From the NCBI GenBank assembly GCA_037134895.1, contig JBAXLI010000003.1, positions 1 to 64,000 of the forward strand: DNA of 64,000 nt. Reading direction: 5' to 3'. The DNA is from CAIRDP01 sp037134895. GTDB lineage: Bacteria; Bacteroidota; Bacteroidia; Bacteroidales; FEN-979. The first letter of the stretch is position 1, and the number at the start of each line of letters is the position of its first letter. The notes under the pieces were generated by a model. The model was given only the letters and a program-made list of their open reading frames with translations. It made no database searches and was not told where the DNA came from. Made by a program: the position numbers and the translations under genes. Below are positions 24,427-32,322 of the stretch, one piece after another.

Positions 24427-25573
24427 CGGCATCGGTATCATTTCGCCCCAGAACACCCTTCCCGGTTCTGAATTTCTTGAGCCAGTGGTTGAGCATCATT
24501 CTGACTTTCTGAAGTCGGTAGAGCCGGTATACAGGACTTACATAGATCCGATCGCTTCAAGAAGGCTCAGCCGCCTGATCAAGATGGGGATATCCGCAGC
24601 GAAGATCTGTCTGCAGGATGCAGGAGACGGGATGCAGGATGCAGGATGCAAGATGCAGGATGCAGGATGCAAGATGCAGGATGCAGGATACAAGATGCAG
24701 GATGCAGGATACAAGATGCAGGATGCAGGATGCAAGATGCCGGATGCGATAATAACAGGAACCGGATTAGGAAGTGTTGAGGACACGGAAAAAATCCTTG
24801 GCGAACTTACTATAGAAGAGAAATTCCTTAATCCGACTCCCTTTATACAGTCGACCTATAACACTATCAGCTCGCAAATCGCGATACATCTCAAATGCCA
24901 TCAGTACAACTCGACCTATGTGCACAGATGCTTTTCTCTTGAAAGTTGTCTTATCGATGCACTTTTGCAGATTGCGGATGGCAGTTCGGTCAATGTACTG
25001 GCAGGGGGTATTGACGAAATGACTCTTAACCATCTGACCATCATAAGGAGACTGGGATTATGGAAACCAGAACCAATAAGCAATCTTGGTTTATGGGAAA
25101 GCCAGGTTCCTGGTGCATTGCCTGGGGAGGGGGCCGCTTATTTTCTGATTTCCGGTGCAAAAACGGAAAAAACCTATGCGAGGCTTGAGGCCGTTGAGAC
25201 TCTTTACAAACCAGCTTCAAATAGCGAAACTGCTGATTTTATTATCCGGTTTCTTGATGAAAATAAACTCTCGTCACACGACATTGACCTGGTTCTGATG
25301 GGTAATAACGGGGATGCAAGCCATGATGCGGTTTGCAATGATGTCATGGCAGAGGCCCTTCCGCAGTCAGCAAAAGTACGTTATAAGCATCTTTGCGGGG
25401 AATTCCATACAGTATCAGGTTTTGCTATGTATACAGGAGCAAACATCCTTAAAAGGCAAAAGTTGCCAGCATCATTGAAAGTACTTCCTTTGGCGCCGGA
25501 AAAGCTTAACAATATTCTGATCCATAACCATTTCATGAATACCGATCACTCCTTTATCCTGCTCAGGAGGTAA
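24413..25573 (+). CDS. ketosynthase-like chain-length-factor (CLF-1) with an inserted heptapeptide repeat
   Basis: A 386-residue ketosynthase-fold protein. The region aligning with the active-site loop reads YVHRCFSLESCLIDA. A Cys is present at 173, but the first active His motif has become MGNNGDASHD, so normal condensation is unlikely and a chain-length or dehydration role with KS-C fits better. Residues 74-109 consist of DAG(C/Y)KMQ repeats that are missing from the paralogue at 26836, where CLQDAG leads within three residues to PDAIITGTGLG. The insertion is about 35 residues. The start was placed at the ATG at 24413. Confidence 0.82.
   Translation: MAYINGIGIISPQNTLPGSEFLEPVVEHHSDFLKSVEPVYRTYIDPIASRRLSRLIKMGISAAKICLQDAGDGMQDAGCKMQDAGCKMQDAGYKMQDAGYKMQDAGCKMPDAIITGTGLGSVEDTEKILGELTIEEKFLNPTPFIQSTYNTISSQIAIHLKCHQYNSTYVHRCFSLESCLIDALLQIADGSSVNVLAGGIDEMTLNHLTIIRRLGLWKPEPISNLGLWESQVPGALPGEGAAYFLISGAKTEKTYARLEAVETLYKPASNSETADFIIRFLDENKLSSHDIDLVLMGNNGDASHDAVCNDVMAEALPQSAKVRYKHLCGEFHTVSGFAMYTGANILKRQKLPASLKVLPLAPEKLNNILIHNHFMNTDHSFILLRR
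24631..24749 (+). repeat. heptanucleotide minisatellite inside CLF-1
   Basis: Fifteen consecutive units of GATGCAG or GATGCAA/GATACAA fill 24631-24735, followed by two decayed units. Three units make 21 bp, which encodes seven residues (QDAGCKM-like). Gain or loss of a single unit would shift the reading frame. Short related runs occur at 23383-23415 in KS-C and near 27050 in CLF-2. Confidence 0.92.
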
Positions 25574-25589
25574 GGGTCGGGATTTTTCC

Positions 25590-25597
25590 TATTTTTG
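25590..25597 (+). promoter_or_regulatory. -7 box before KS-D
   Basis: TATTTTTG fits TAnnTTTG, 22 bp before the KS-D start, in the 46-bp gap after CLF-1. No TTG at the expected distance. Confidence 0.4.
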
Positions 25598-25619
25598 CAG
25601 GTTCAAATTCATTTTGTTA

Positions 25620-26831
25620 ATGAACGAACGTGTTGTCATAACGGGTTATGGTATTATAAGTTCCATCGGGTTTGATGCCAGGGAGGTCCTTGATTCACTT
25701 ATGAGCGGACGTTCGGGGATAGGCGGGATAACGAGGTTTGACTCAATCCATAAGGGAAAGCTCCCAATGGCAGAAGTAAAAAGATCAGATGAGGAGTTAC
25801 TTGAGCTCTGCGGACTGGAAAACCTGAAGAAGTATACCCGTACAACACTGCTCGGGCTGGTCGCTGCGAAACAGGCATTAAGGATGGCAGGCATTAAGGA
25901 GCCTGGTTCACGTACAGGACTTATCTCAGCCACTACTGTCGGTGGCATGGACCGCACTGAAAATTTTTACCCCCTATTTTTGGAAAACACTTCAAAAGGA
26001 AAGCTTTCCGGTGTTGTAAACCATGATTGCGGAGACAGCACCGAAAAGATTGCTGAATGCCTTGGTATAAGCGGCTTTACAACCACCATCAGCACCGCAT
26101 GCAGTTCCTCGGCGAATTCGATCATGCTCGGGTCGGAAATGTTAAAGGCAGGTATGCTCGACTACGTAATAGCAGGAGGCACTGATTCGGTGACAAGGTT
26201 TACTCTTAACGGGTTCAATACCCTGATGATACTGGACAGGGAAGGTTGCAGGCCGTTTGACGAGAACCGTGCAGGGCTTACCATAGGGGAAGGCGCAGCC
26301 TTTGTTGTGCTTGAACCCGAAAGGCTTGCTTTGCAAAAAGGCAAACGTATTTATGGGGTGATCAGCGGTTACGGGAATGCCAACGATGCCTATCATCAGA
26401 CTGCTTCTTCACCTGAAGGTACCGGCGCCACGATGGCAATGAGCAAGGCGCTTGAGATGAGCGGATTAGATATCGGCAGTATAAGCTATATTAACGTTCA
26501 TGGAACCGGGACACAAAACAACGACCTTAGTGAAGGAATTGCTGTTCAGAAAATATTCGGTGAGAACGTACCTCCATTCAGTTCAACGAAATCATATACA
26601 GGTCATACCCTGGGAGCAGCCGGCGCTATCGAAGCCGTGATCTCACTGATGTCAATAGAAAACAGCTGCCTCTTTCCAAACCTTAGATGGTCAACCCCCA
26701 TGAAAGAGCTGGTGATCAGTCCGCTTAAAAGTCTTACCGAAGGGGTTAGAGTCGATCATGTATTATCGAATTCCTTTGGTTTCGGAGGCAACAATTCAAC
26801 CATTATTATCTCGAAATACAACCCTGTATAA
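25620..26831 (+). CDS. beta-ketoacyl synthase (KS-D), partner of the CLF-like protein at 26836
   Basis: A 403-residue FabF-like enzyme, closely similar to KS-C (both have ATTVGGM or GTTVGGM, DCGDSTEKIA or DCADSTEKIA, and YHQTASSPEG or FHQTASSPEG). The triad is Cys161 in ISTACSSSANS, His294 in NVHGTGTQNND and His329 in SYTGHTLGAAG. With CLF-2 it forms the second ketosynthase/CLF pair, apparently a duplication of the KS-C/CLF-1 pair. The start is the ATG at 25620. Confidence 0.9.
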   Translation: MNERVVITGYGIISSIGFDAREVLDSLMSGRSGIGGITRFDSIHKGKLPMAEVKRSDEELLELCGLENLKKYTRTTLLGLVAAKQALRMAGIKEPGSRTGLISATTVGGMDRTENFYPLFLENTSKGKLSGVVNHDCGDSTEKIAECLGISGFTTTISTACSSSANSIMLGSEMLKAGMLDYVIAGGTDSVTRFTLNGFNTLMILDREGCRPFDENRAGLTIGEGAAFVVLEPERLALQKGKRIYGVISGYGNANDAYHQTASSPEGTGATMAMSKALEMSGLDIGSISYINVHGTGTQNNDLSEGIAVQKIFGENVPPFSSTKSYTGHTLGAAGAIEAVISLMSIENSCLFPNLRWSTPMKELVISPLKSLTEGVRVDHVLSNSFGFGGNNSTIIISKYNPV

Positions 26832-26835
26832 ACCG

Positions 26836-27909
26836 ATGAACAACCCTGCCCCAGTATATATTAACGGACTCGGGAATGTTTCTCCCCAGAAAACCATGGA
26901 CAACAGCGTTTTTCTGAATGAGCCCGAACGCAGGCAAACAAACCGGCTGGCCTGCATCGAGCCTGTTTACCGTGATTTCATCAGTCCCGACATCCTTCGC
27001 AGGATGGGAAGACTTATCAAAATGGGAGTTGCATCTTCGAAGATATGCCTGCAGGATGCAGGATGCGGGATTCCGGATGCCATAATCACCGGGACCGGTC
27101 TCGGTTGCATGGAGGATACTGAAAAATTTCTGGCCACCCTTGTAAGGAACAAAGAGGAACTTCTCACCCCTACCTCATTTATAAAATCAACGCATAATAC
27201 GGTTTCGGCCCAGATCGCCCTGCTTCTGAAATGCCATAATTACAACTTTACCTATGTGCACCGCGGCTGGTCATTCGAATCGGCTCTTATTGATGCCATG
27301 ATGCAGATCAGGAACGGAAGGGCTGCCACTGTGCTCGCAGGAGGAATGGATGAACTTACCAACAGTTCTTTTGAGATTATGCGGAGACTGGGTCTTTGGC
27401 GAAGGAAAGCAGTGGATACATCGGAGCTTTTCGGTCAACCGTCAAAGGGAAGCATTGCTGGTGAAGGGTCAGCATTTTTTCTTCTGTCATCCGCAAACAG
27501 CGAACATTCATATGCAAAGCTGACCGATTTGCATCTCTTCAGGAGAAAGCATAGTGAAGGGTCATTAAGTGAAGAACTTGCTGCATTCCTGCAACGATCT
27601 GCCCTGAATTTCGGCGATATCGACTTGGTGATCAGCGGATTGAACGGGGATGCATCATCTGATAAAATATATAAGGAAATTACAGGCATGCCCGGGACTT
27701 CTGGAATCGGGGCATGGAAGCACCTTAGCGGCGAATACCAGACCTCTTCGGCATTCGGATTATGGATGGCTGCTATGGCCATGAAATTCCAGCGCCTGCC
27801 TGAAGCGGCCGTCATCCGCAGTCCGCACCCGGGGCCTTTAAAGACAATACTCCTGTACAATCATTACCTTGATCTGAACCATTCCTTCATCCTATTGCAA
27901 AAGCCTTGA
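26836..27909 (+). CDS. ketosynthase-like chain-length-factor (CLF-2)
   Basis: A 357-residue paralogue of CLF-1 without the repeat insertion. The position of the nucleophile is Gly144 in YVHRGWSFESALIDA, and both His motifs are lost (SGLNGDASSD and LSGEYQTSSAF), so it cannot act as a condensing enzyme. It most likely pairs with KS-D. The start at 26836 lies four bases after the KS-D stop; an upstream start inside KS-D was rejected. The stop codon overlaps the TTG start of the next gene. Confidence 0.82.
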   Translation: MNNPAPVYINGLGNVSPQKTMDNSVFLNEPERRQTNRLACIEPVYRDFISPDILRRMGRLIKMGVASSKICLQDAGCGIPDAIITGTGLGCMEDTEKFLATLVRNKEELLTPTSFIKSTHNTVSAQIALLLKCHNYNFTYVHRGWSFESALIDAMMQIRNGRAATVLAGGMDELTNSSFEIMRRLGLWRRKAVDTSELFGQPSKGSIAGEGSAFFLLSSANSEHSYAKLTDLHLFRRKHSEGSLSEELAAFLQRSALNFGDIDLVISGLNGDASSDKIYKEITGMPGTSGIGAWKHLSGEYQTSSAFGLWMAAMAMKFQRLPEAAVIRSPHPGPLKTILLYNHYLDLNHSFILLQKP

Positions 27910-28730
27910 AGATCCTGAATTTCAGAAATACTTCCACCCTGTTTTTGTTGCTTTTATCTTTTTTTACGATAAGCAGGATATTCTTCTGCCCCTGTTCTCA
28001 CTGTATTATCACCGTTTTATGCCAGGCACCCTGGTTGTTTTACCTATGCCTGGTTTCGGTATATCTTGGCATCTCAGTTACTATGGCGTTCTTCCCTTCC
28101 TCGGGATTTCATTACAGGGAGGTGTTCAGCCATGGCACAGGAAATGAGAAAGCCCTTTGCCTTACTTTTGACGATGGCATTGATCCGAAACTTACGCCCG
28201 GGATTCTTGATGTTCTTGGAATATACGGGGTGAAGGCTACATTCTTCATAATCGGCAGGAATATCAGGGGGAATGAAGCAATCCTGAGGAGGATCAGCGA
28301 CGAGGGCCATACTATCGGGAATCATTCCTGGTCACATTCTTACTTCTGGGATTTTTTTTCTTCGGGGCGGATGACAAAGGAACTGGAACAGACCGGCATG
28401 GAAATTGAAAAGCATACAGGCAAACAGGTTAAGCTGTTCAGGCCGCCTTACGGAGTAATCAATCCTATGGTTGCACAAGCCATCAGAAATACCGGGCTCC
28501 GGGTGGTCGCCTGGAGCTACAGGTCATTCGACACAACCACCTCAGATCCAGGGAAGCTGCTACAAAAAACCATTACAGAAGCGAAGCCCGGCGACATCAT
28601 GCTTTTTCATGACACCTCAGCGCTGACCGCCGGAATTCTTGAGAAAATAATTGTATCATTGCAGGAAAGAGGATTTTATTTTATTTCCCCGGATGAAATG
28701 CTGAAAATCCAAACCTATGAAAACAATTAA
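27906..28730 (+). CDS. membrane-anchored polysaccharide deacetylase-family protein (NodB domain)
   Basis: A 274-residue protein with two N-terminal hydrophobic segments (about 10-30 and 40-62) and a NodB domain. Catalytic and metal motifs are LTFDDGIDP (Asp-Asp), HTIGNHSWSH (two His) and RPPYGVI. The start is taken as TTG at 27906, overlapping the CLF-2 stop by four bases, because the first internal ATG lies beyond the membrane segments. Deacetylases of this kind occur in flexirubin-type clusters; its real substrate, glycan or an N-acyl group on the product, cannot be told. Confidence 0.78.
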   Translation: MKILNFRNTSTLFLLLLSFFTISRIFFCPCSHCIITVLCQAPWLFYLCLVSVYLGISVTMAFFPSSGFHYREVFSHGTGNEKALCLTFDDGIDPKLTPGILDVLGIYGVKATFFIIGRNIRGNEAILRRISDEGHTIGNHSWSHSYFWDFFSSGRMTKELEQTGMEIEKHTGKQVKLFRPPYGVINPMVAQAIRNTGLRVVAWSYRSFDTTTSDPGKLLQKTITEAKPGDIMLFHDTSALTAGILEKIIVSLQERGFYFISPDEMLKIQTYENN

Positions 28731-29361
28731 CCTGTTTTTTCTGCCTGCCATACTGCTCTGCTGCTTCAATGTACTTGATGCCCAGCCTAAACCACTCTCA
28801 CAGGCCGACGCTAACACGGTGAGGAAAATTATCGCGGAGGCTGCAAAATCGACAAACTCTGTTGAATCTCAGTTTACCCAGACAAAGGAACTGAGCGTGA
28901 TCAAGGAAAAGATCGTATCAAAAGGCAACTTTTATTTCAAAAAAGAAAAACTGCTGAGATGGGAGTATACAAGCCCGTTTCCTTACCTCATAATCTTCAA
29001 TAATGAGAAAATTTTCATCAAGGATGAAGATAAGGAGAATCATATCAGCCTTCAATCGAACAAGGTCTTCAGGGACGTCAACAATATTTTGATTGGCGCT
29101 GTGCAGGGGACCCTGTTATCAGATACGAAAAATTTCCAGTGCAGCATCTTCGATTTGCTTGACCAGTACCAGGCTTCATTGATCCCCCAGAACCTTAAGA
29201 TCAAGGAAACCCTGAGCGAGATCATACTGTATTTCAATAAATCAGACTTTACTGTCGACAAGCTTGTAATGCGCGAGGTTTCGGGAGATTACACAAGCAT
29301 CGAGTTCGGCAGCAAGAAAATTAACCAGAATATTCCTGATGCGAAGTTTAGTATACCGTAG
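28717..29361 (+). CDS. LolA-like outer membrane lipoprotein carrier
   Basis: A 214-residue periplasmic carrier with a signal peptide (cleavage near FNVLDAQ at about 22). It has the LolA features VESQFTQTKELS, SKGNFYFKKEKLLRWEY and YLIIFNNEKIFI. It overlaps the deacetylase gene by 14 bases and the next lipoprotein gene by 23 bases. LolA-like proteins in aryl polyene and flexirubin clusters are thought to carry the hydrophobic product through the periplasm. Confidence 0.88.
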   Translation: MKTINLFFLPAILLCCFNVLDAQPKPLSQADANTVRKIIAEAAKSTNSVESQFTQTKELSVIKEKIVSKGNFYFKKEKLLRWEYTSPFPYLIIFNNEKIFIKDEDKENHISLQSNKVFRDVNNILIGAVQGTLLSDTKNFQCSIFDLLDQYQASLIPQNLKIKETLSEIILYFNKSDFTVDKLVMREVSGDYTSIEFGSKKINQNIPDAKFSIP

Positions 29362-29974
29362 CCTGATCCTCATCCTGTTTTTTCCTGCCTGCAACCCGGT
29401 AAAGAAATCGACCCTGATATCCAGTCCGCAGGGGTCAACGAAAATCCCGGTTTGGTCTTCCCCATTCATGAAAGGCTTTGAAAAGGCACTATTCCGTACC
29501 ACACTTGATGTTGCCGATAAACACCTGACAGGCATCTCTATCATAAAAAAAACTTCCGACACCAGCTTTCACTTCACTTTTGCCAACGAGATCGGGATGA
29601 CTTATTTTGATATGGAAATTTACAGGAAGACCTACAGGCCCGACTACATTTTCGACCCGATAAATAAAAAATCATTCCTGAAGATACTTCAGAGGGATTT
29701 CTCAATTTTGTTTTTCAGTGCTTCTGAAGGAAAACCAGTGCGCAGGTATATCGATAAGAGCACAGGCGAAGCCATCTATATGTACCTGGGATTGAATCTT
29801 TATGCTGCACTCGACACCCATGAGAAAACACTGATAAAGCTGATCGGGTGGAGCAATTATTTCGATGCTGTACTGGTGAATTTCACTGAGTATGAAAACG
29901 GATTTCCAAACCAGGTCCAGATAGTAAACCCCAAGATAAAGATGGTTCTTACCTTTAATATGTTAGGGTCCTGA
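29339..29974 (+). CDS. lipoprotein of unknown fold, possible LolB-like partner
   Basis: A 211-residue protein with a lipobox (ILFFPACNP, Cys at about 18). The rest is beta-rich with no family I can name. Its start lies 23 bases inside the LolA-like gene, which strongly suggests a carrier/acceptor pair, with this protein acting as the outer-membrane acceptor. That role is inferred from position and lipobox only. Confidence 0.65.
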   Translation: MRSLVYRSLILILFFPACNPVKKSTLISSPQGSTKIPVWSSPFMKGFEKALFRTTLDVADKHLTGISIIKKTSDTSFHFTFANEIGMTYFDMEIYRKTYRPDYIFDPINKKSFLKILQRDFSILFFSASEGKPVRRYIDKSTGEAIYMYLGLNLYAALDTHEKTLIKLIGWSNYFDAVLVNFTEYENGFPNQVQIVNPKIKMVLTFNMLGS

Positions 29975-30029
29975 AACCTTCCGGGTCTTTTATTGATTTC
30001 CATACGAGGTAATCAGGTATCTGTTAACT

Positions 30030-30037
30030 TAATTTTG
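30030..30037 (+). promoter_or_regulatory. -7 box before the FabZ-like gene
   Basis: TAATTTTG fits TAnnTTTG in the 96-bp gap after the lipoprotein gene, 33 bp before the chosen start at 30071. Confidence 0.4.
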
Positions 30038-30070
30038 TATTTTTACACGATCGCAAAATGTACCTTTTCT

Positions 30071-30469
30071 ATGTTGATAAACAGCCTGTTCATTATCAAT
30101 AAAATAGAGGAATTACCCAGTACTGCAGACTGCAATACCCCAGGGAGGTATAGTGTGTCAATAACCCTTGACGAAACCCATGATATTTTCAATGGCCATT
30201 TTCCCGGAAACCCTATCCTGCCCGGAGTCTGCCAGGTCGAAATGGTCAGGGAAATTGCCGAGACCATCCTTGAAAACAAACTCATGCTGACCCAGGCAAG
30301 CCATGTGAAATACCTTAACCTCTTAAATCCAATGGCAGATCCCCGGCTCCAGTTTAATTTGAAGATCGGCCGGAATGGAAACGATGAGTTTGACGTTTCC
30401 GCCGAATCAGTTTCCGCTGAAAAAGTTTTTATGAAAATGAAGGGGCGGATGAAAGAGCAACATAACTGA
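30071..30469 (+). CDS. 3-hydroxyacyl-ACP dehydratase, FabZ-like
   Basis: A 132-residue hot-dog protein with the catalytic His in FNGHFPGNPILPGVCQVEMV and the catalytic acidic residue in the following helix, as in FabZ. The start was placed at the ATG at 30071, because the upstream part of the frame carries a promoter-like box and no similarity. It should form the double bonds of the polyene chain. It is the canonical dehydratase of the cluster, in contrast to the atypical one at 15274. Confidence 0.88.
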   Translation: MLINSLFIINKIEELPSTADCNTPGRYSVSITLDETHDIFNGHFPGNPILPGVCQVEMVREIAETILENKLMLTQASHVKYLNLLNPMADPRLQFNLKIGRNGNDEFDVSAESVSAEKVFMKMKGRMKEQHN

Positions 30470-30474
30470 AACCG

Positions 30475-30861
30475 ATGTACATCTGCAGGATAACGGCAAG
30501 GGGCTATGAGCTTGATTCTTACGGACATGTTAATAATGCCGTGTTCTATAATTATTTCGAACATGCCCGCTGGGAATTATTCAGGGAAAAGGATCTGCTG
30601 GGGGAACTTACTTCAAAGGGCCTTTTCCTGGTTGTCGTTGAAGTTAACATCAGGTATCAGCATGAAGTGAGAATGGGTGACGAAGTGGAGATAAAAACCT
30701 CGGTCAGGAAGGAGGATCCGTTCATTGTTTTCGAACAGAAAATGAAGATGCCGGCCGGTGGTCAGCCCATTGCAAGAGCCAGGGTGAAAACGGTATTTGT
30801 GGATGCTGAAAGGATAGCCAGGGATATTCCTGCCGGAATAGAATCTGTTTTTACTGTTTAG
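30475..30861 (+). CDS. acyl-CoA/ACP thioesterase, 4HBT family
   Basis: A 128-residue hot-dog thioesterase of the YbgC/FadM type with the motif ARGYELDSYGHVNNAVFYNYFEHARWE, including the catalytic acidic residue and the HVNN turn. It may release the finished chain or a shortened aryl-CoA. It lies five bases after the dehydratase. Confidence 0.87.
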   Translation: MYICRITARGYELDSYGHVNNAVFYNYFEHARWELFREKDLLGELTSKGLFLVVVEVNIRYQHEVRMGDEVEIKTSVRKEDPFIVFEQKMKMPAGGQPIARARVKTVFVDAERIARDIPAGIESVFTV

Positions 30862-30874
30862 TTTTAAAGAACGC

Positions 30875-31621
30875 ATGGAAACCATCAACAAGATAAGCTG
30901 GGAGATAAGGAATGACATTGGGATAATCACTCTCGACAATCCTCCTGAGAACTACCTGTTCCAGCCGGAATTTGTATCCCTTGAGACCCTTAAGAAATGG
31001 ACATCCTACGATTATCTTAAAGGAATCATTATCTGCGGTGCAGGAAAGCATTTTTCGGGTGGCGGAAAGCTTGAAAATCTATTCAGGATGATCCGAAATA
31101 AGGAAAATATTTCGGAGAACATGGAGAAAGGGAAAGCGGTTCTTGATCATCTTGAGAGCCTCGACATTCCTGTTGTTGCAGCAATACAGGGAATCTGTTT
31201 CGGAGGAGGACTGGAGGTTGCCCTTGCCTGTCATATCAGGGTTTGTTCAGGGAATTCATTATTCGCTTTTCCCGAGATAAACCAGGGAGTGATCCCGGGT
31301 TTGGGCGGCACTGTCAGATGTTACGGCAAGAGTGGCTTCCCCAGGGCCGTAAAACTCATTATGAGCGGCGATATGATCAATGCCGAGGACGCTCAGGAGA
31401 TGAATATCGTTGATTTCATTGTTGCAAAGCAAAAAGCGTCCGATTTTTCTTTCAATTTCCTGCTGAAACTGACAAAGGACAGGCCTCTGGAAGTCATTAA
31501 TGCCGTTATGAAAGCTCTCAAAAACGCAAGGACACTCAGCATTGGAGAAGCCATGAAAGAAGAAACCAGGATGTTTTGTGAGCTGGCTCTTGCCGAGGCT
31601 AAACGCAGAAACGGTTCCTGA
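30875..31621 (+). CDS. enoyl-CoA hydratase/isomerase-like protein (ECH-1)
   Basis: A 248-residue crotonase-fold protein. The oxyanion-hole segments are KHFSGGGKLENL (58-69) and GICFGGGLEVAL. The two catalytic Glu positions of classical hydratases are kept (Glu114 in GGGLE and Glu134 in FAFPEINQG), followed by PGLGGT. It should hydrate an enoyl thioester. With ECH-2, the KAS III-like protein and the 3-hydroxyacyl-CoA dehydrogenase just downstream it resembles a beta-oxidation-type set, which might convert a coumaroyl thioester to a shorter aryl thioester. Confidence 0.85.
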   Translation: METINKISWEIRNDIGIITLDNPPENYLFQPEFVSLETLKKWTSYDYLKGIIICGAGKHFSGGGKLENLFRMIRNKENISENMEKGKAVLDHLESLDIPVVAAIQGICFGGGLEVALACHIRVCSGNSLFAFPEINQGVIPGLGGTVRCYGKSGFPRAVKLIMSGDMINAEDAQEMNIVDFIVAKQKASDFSFNFLLKLTKDRPLEVINAVMKALKNARTLSIGEAMKEETRMFCELALAEAKRRNGS

Positions 31622-31632
31622 AACGAAGAACA

Positions 31633-32322
31633 ATGGAAATCCCCGTCTACTCAACGATTCGCTTGCTGCTCGACGAAGGTGTCGGAAATCTGGAACTGAA
31701 TGCTCCTCCCTCGAATACCATGTCTCTGGAATTTTTCAGGGAACTGGCATCTGTTCTCGGGTTCATCAGGGACCATAAGGAGTTCAGGGCGCTGGTGATC
31801 AGCGGACATGGAAGGCATTATTCCTCGGGGGCTGATGTCACGGCCCTTCTGAAAGAGATCCTTGAAAAATCTGAAACCGACAGGAAAGGAAGGCTTGTTA
31901 AAGTACCTGAATTCCTTTCAAATAATTATACATCCCTGCTGATGCTTGAAAGCTTTACAATCCCTGTGATCTCAGCAATACGCGGGGTTTGTCTTGGATC
32001 TGCCCTGGAACTGGCGCTTTTTAGTCATTTCAGGCTTTGCAGTGAGGATTCGGTGTTTGGATTACCCGAAGCTTCTTTTAACCTTGTGCCCGGACTTGGC
32101 GGGATTTTCAAGCTGTCCTGCATTTCAGGTACGGCCATCGCACTTGAAAGAGTATTAAAAGGAAGTACATTTACTTCTGAGGATGCTCTTAAATATAAAA
32201 TTGTAGATAAAATTGTCCCACGCAAAGTACTGATGCCGACTGCAACAGATTTCGCACGTGAAGTGATGCAGGATTTCAGGATTGAAAAAAGGGGACTGTA
32301 TATCAAGAAATACCTATCGTGA
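31633..32322 (+). CDS. enoyl-CoA hydratase/isomerase-like protein (ECH-2)
   Basis: A 229-residue crotonase-fold protein that diverges from ECH-1 but keeps RHYSSGADVTAL (61-72), Glu126 in GSALELAL, Glu146 in GLPEASFN and PGLGG. The C-terminal helical region is shorter than usual. Its stop overlaps the GTG start of the next gene by four bases. Two crotonases side by side are also found in beta-branching cassettes, but no HMG synthase is present here. Confidence 0.82.
   Translation: MEIPVYSTIRLLLDEGVGNLELNAPPSNTMSLEFFRELASVLGFIRDHKEFRALVISGHGRHYSSGADVTALLKEILEKSETDRKGRLVKVPEFLSNNYTSLLMLESFTIPVISAIRGVCLGSALELALFSHFRLCSEDSVFGLPEASFNLVPGLGGIFKLSCISGTAIALERVLKGSTFTSEDALKYKIVDKIVPRKVLMPTATDFAREVMQDFRIEKRGLYIKKYLS

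Noticed and set aside
24631..24749. Frameshift or pseudogene in CLF-1
   Set aside because: The frame stays open through all repeat units and rejoins the conserved PDAIITGTGLG segment, so the gene is intact in this copy.
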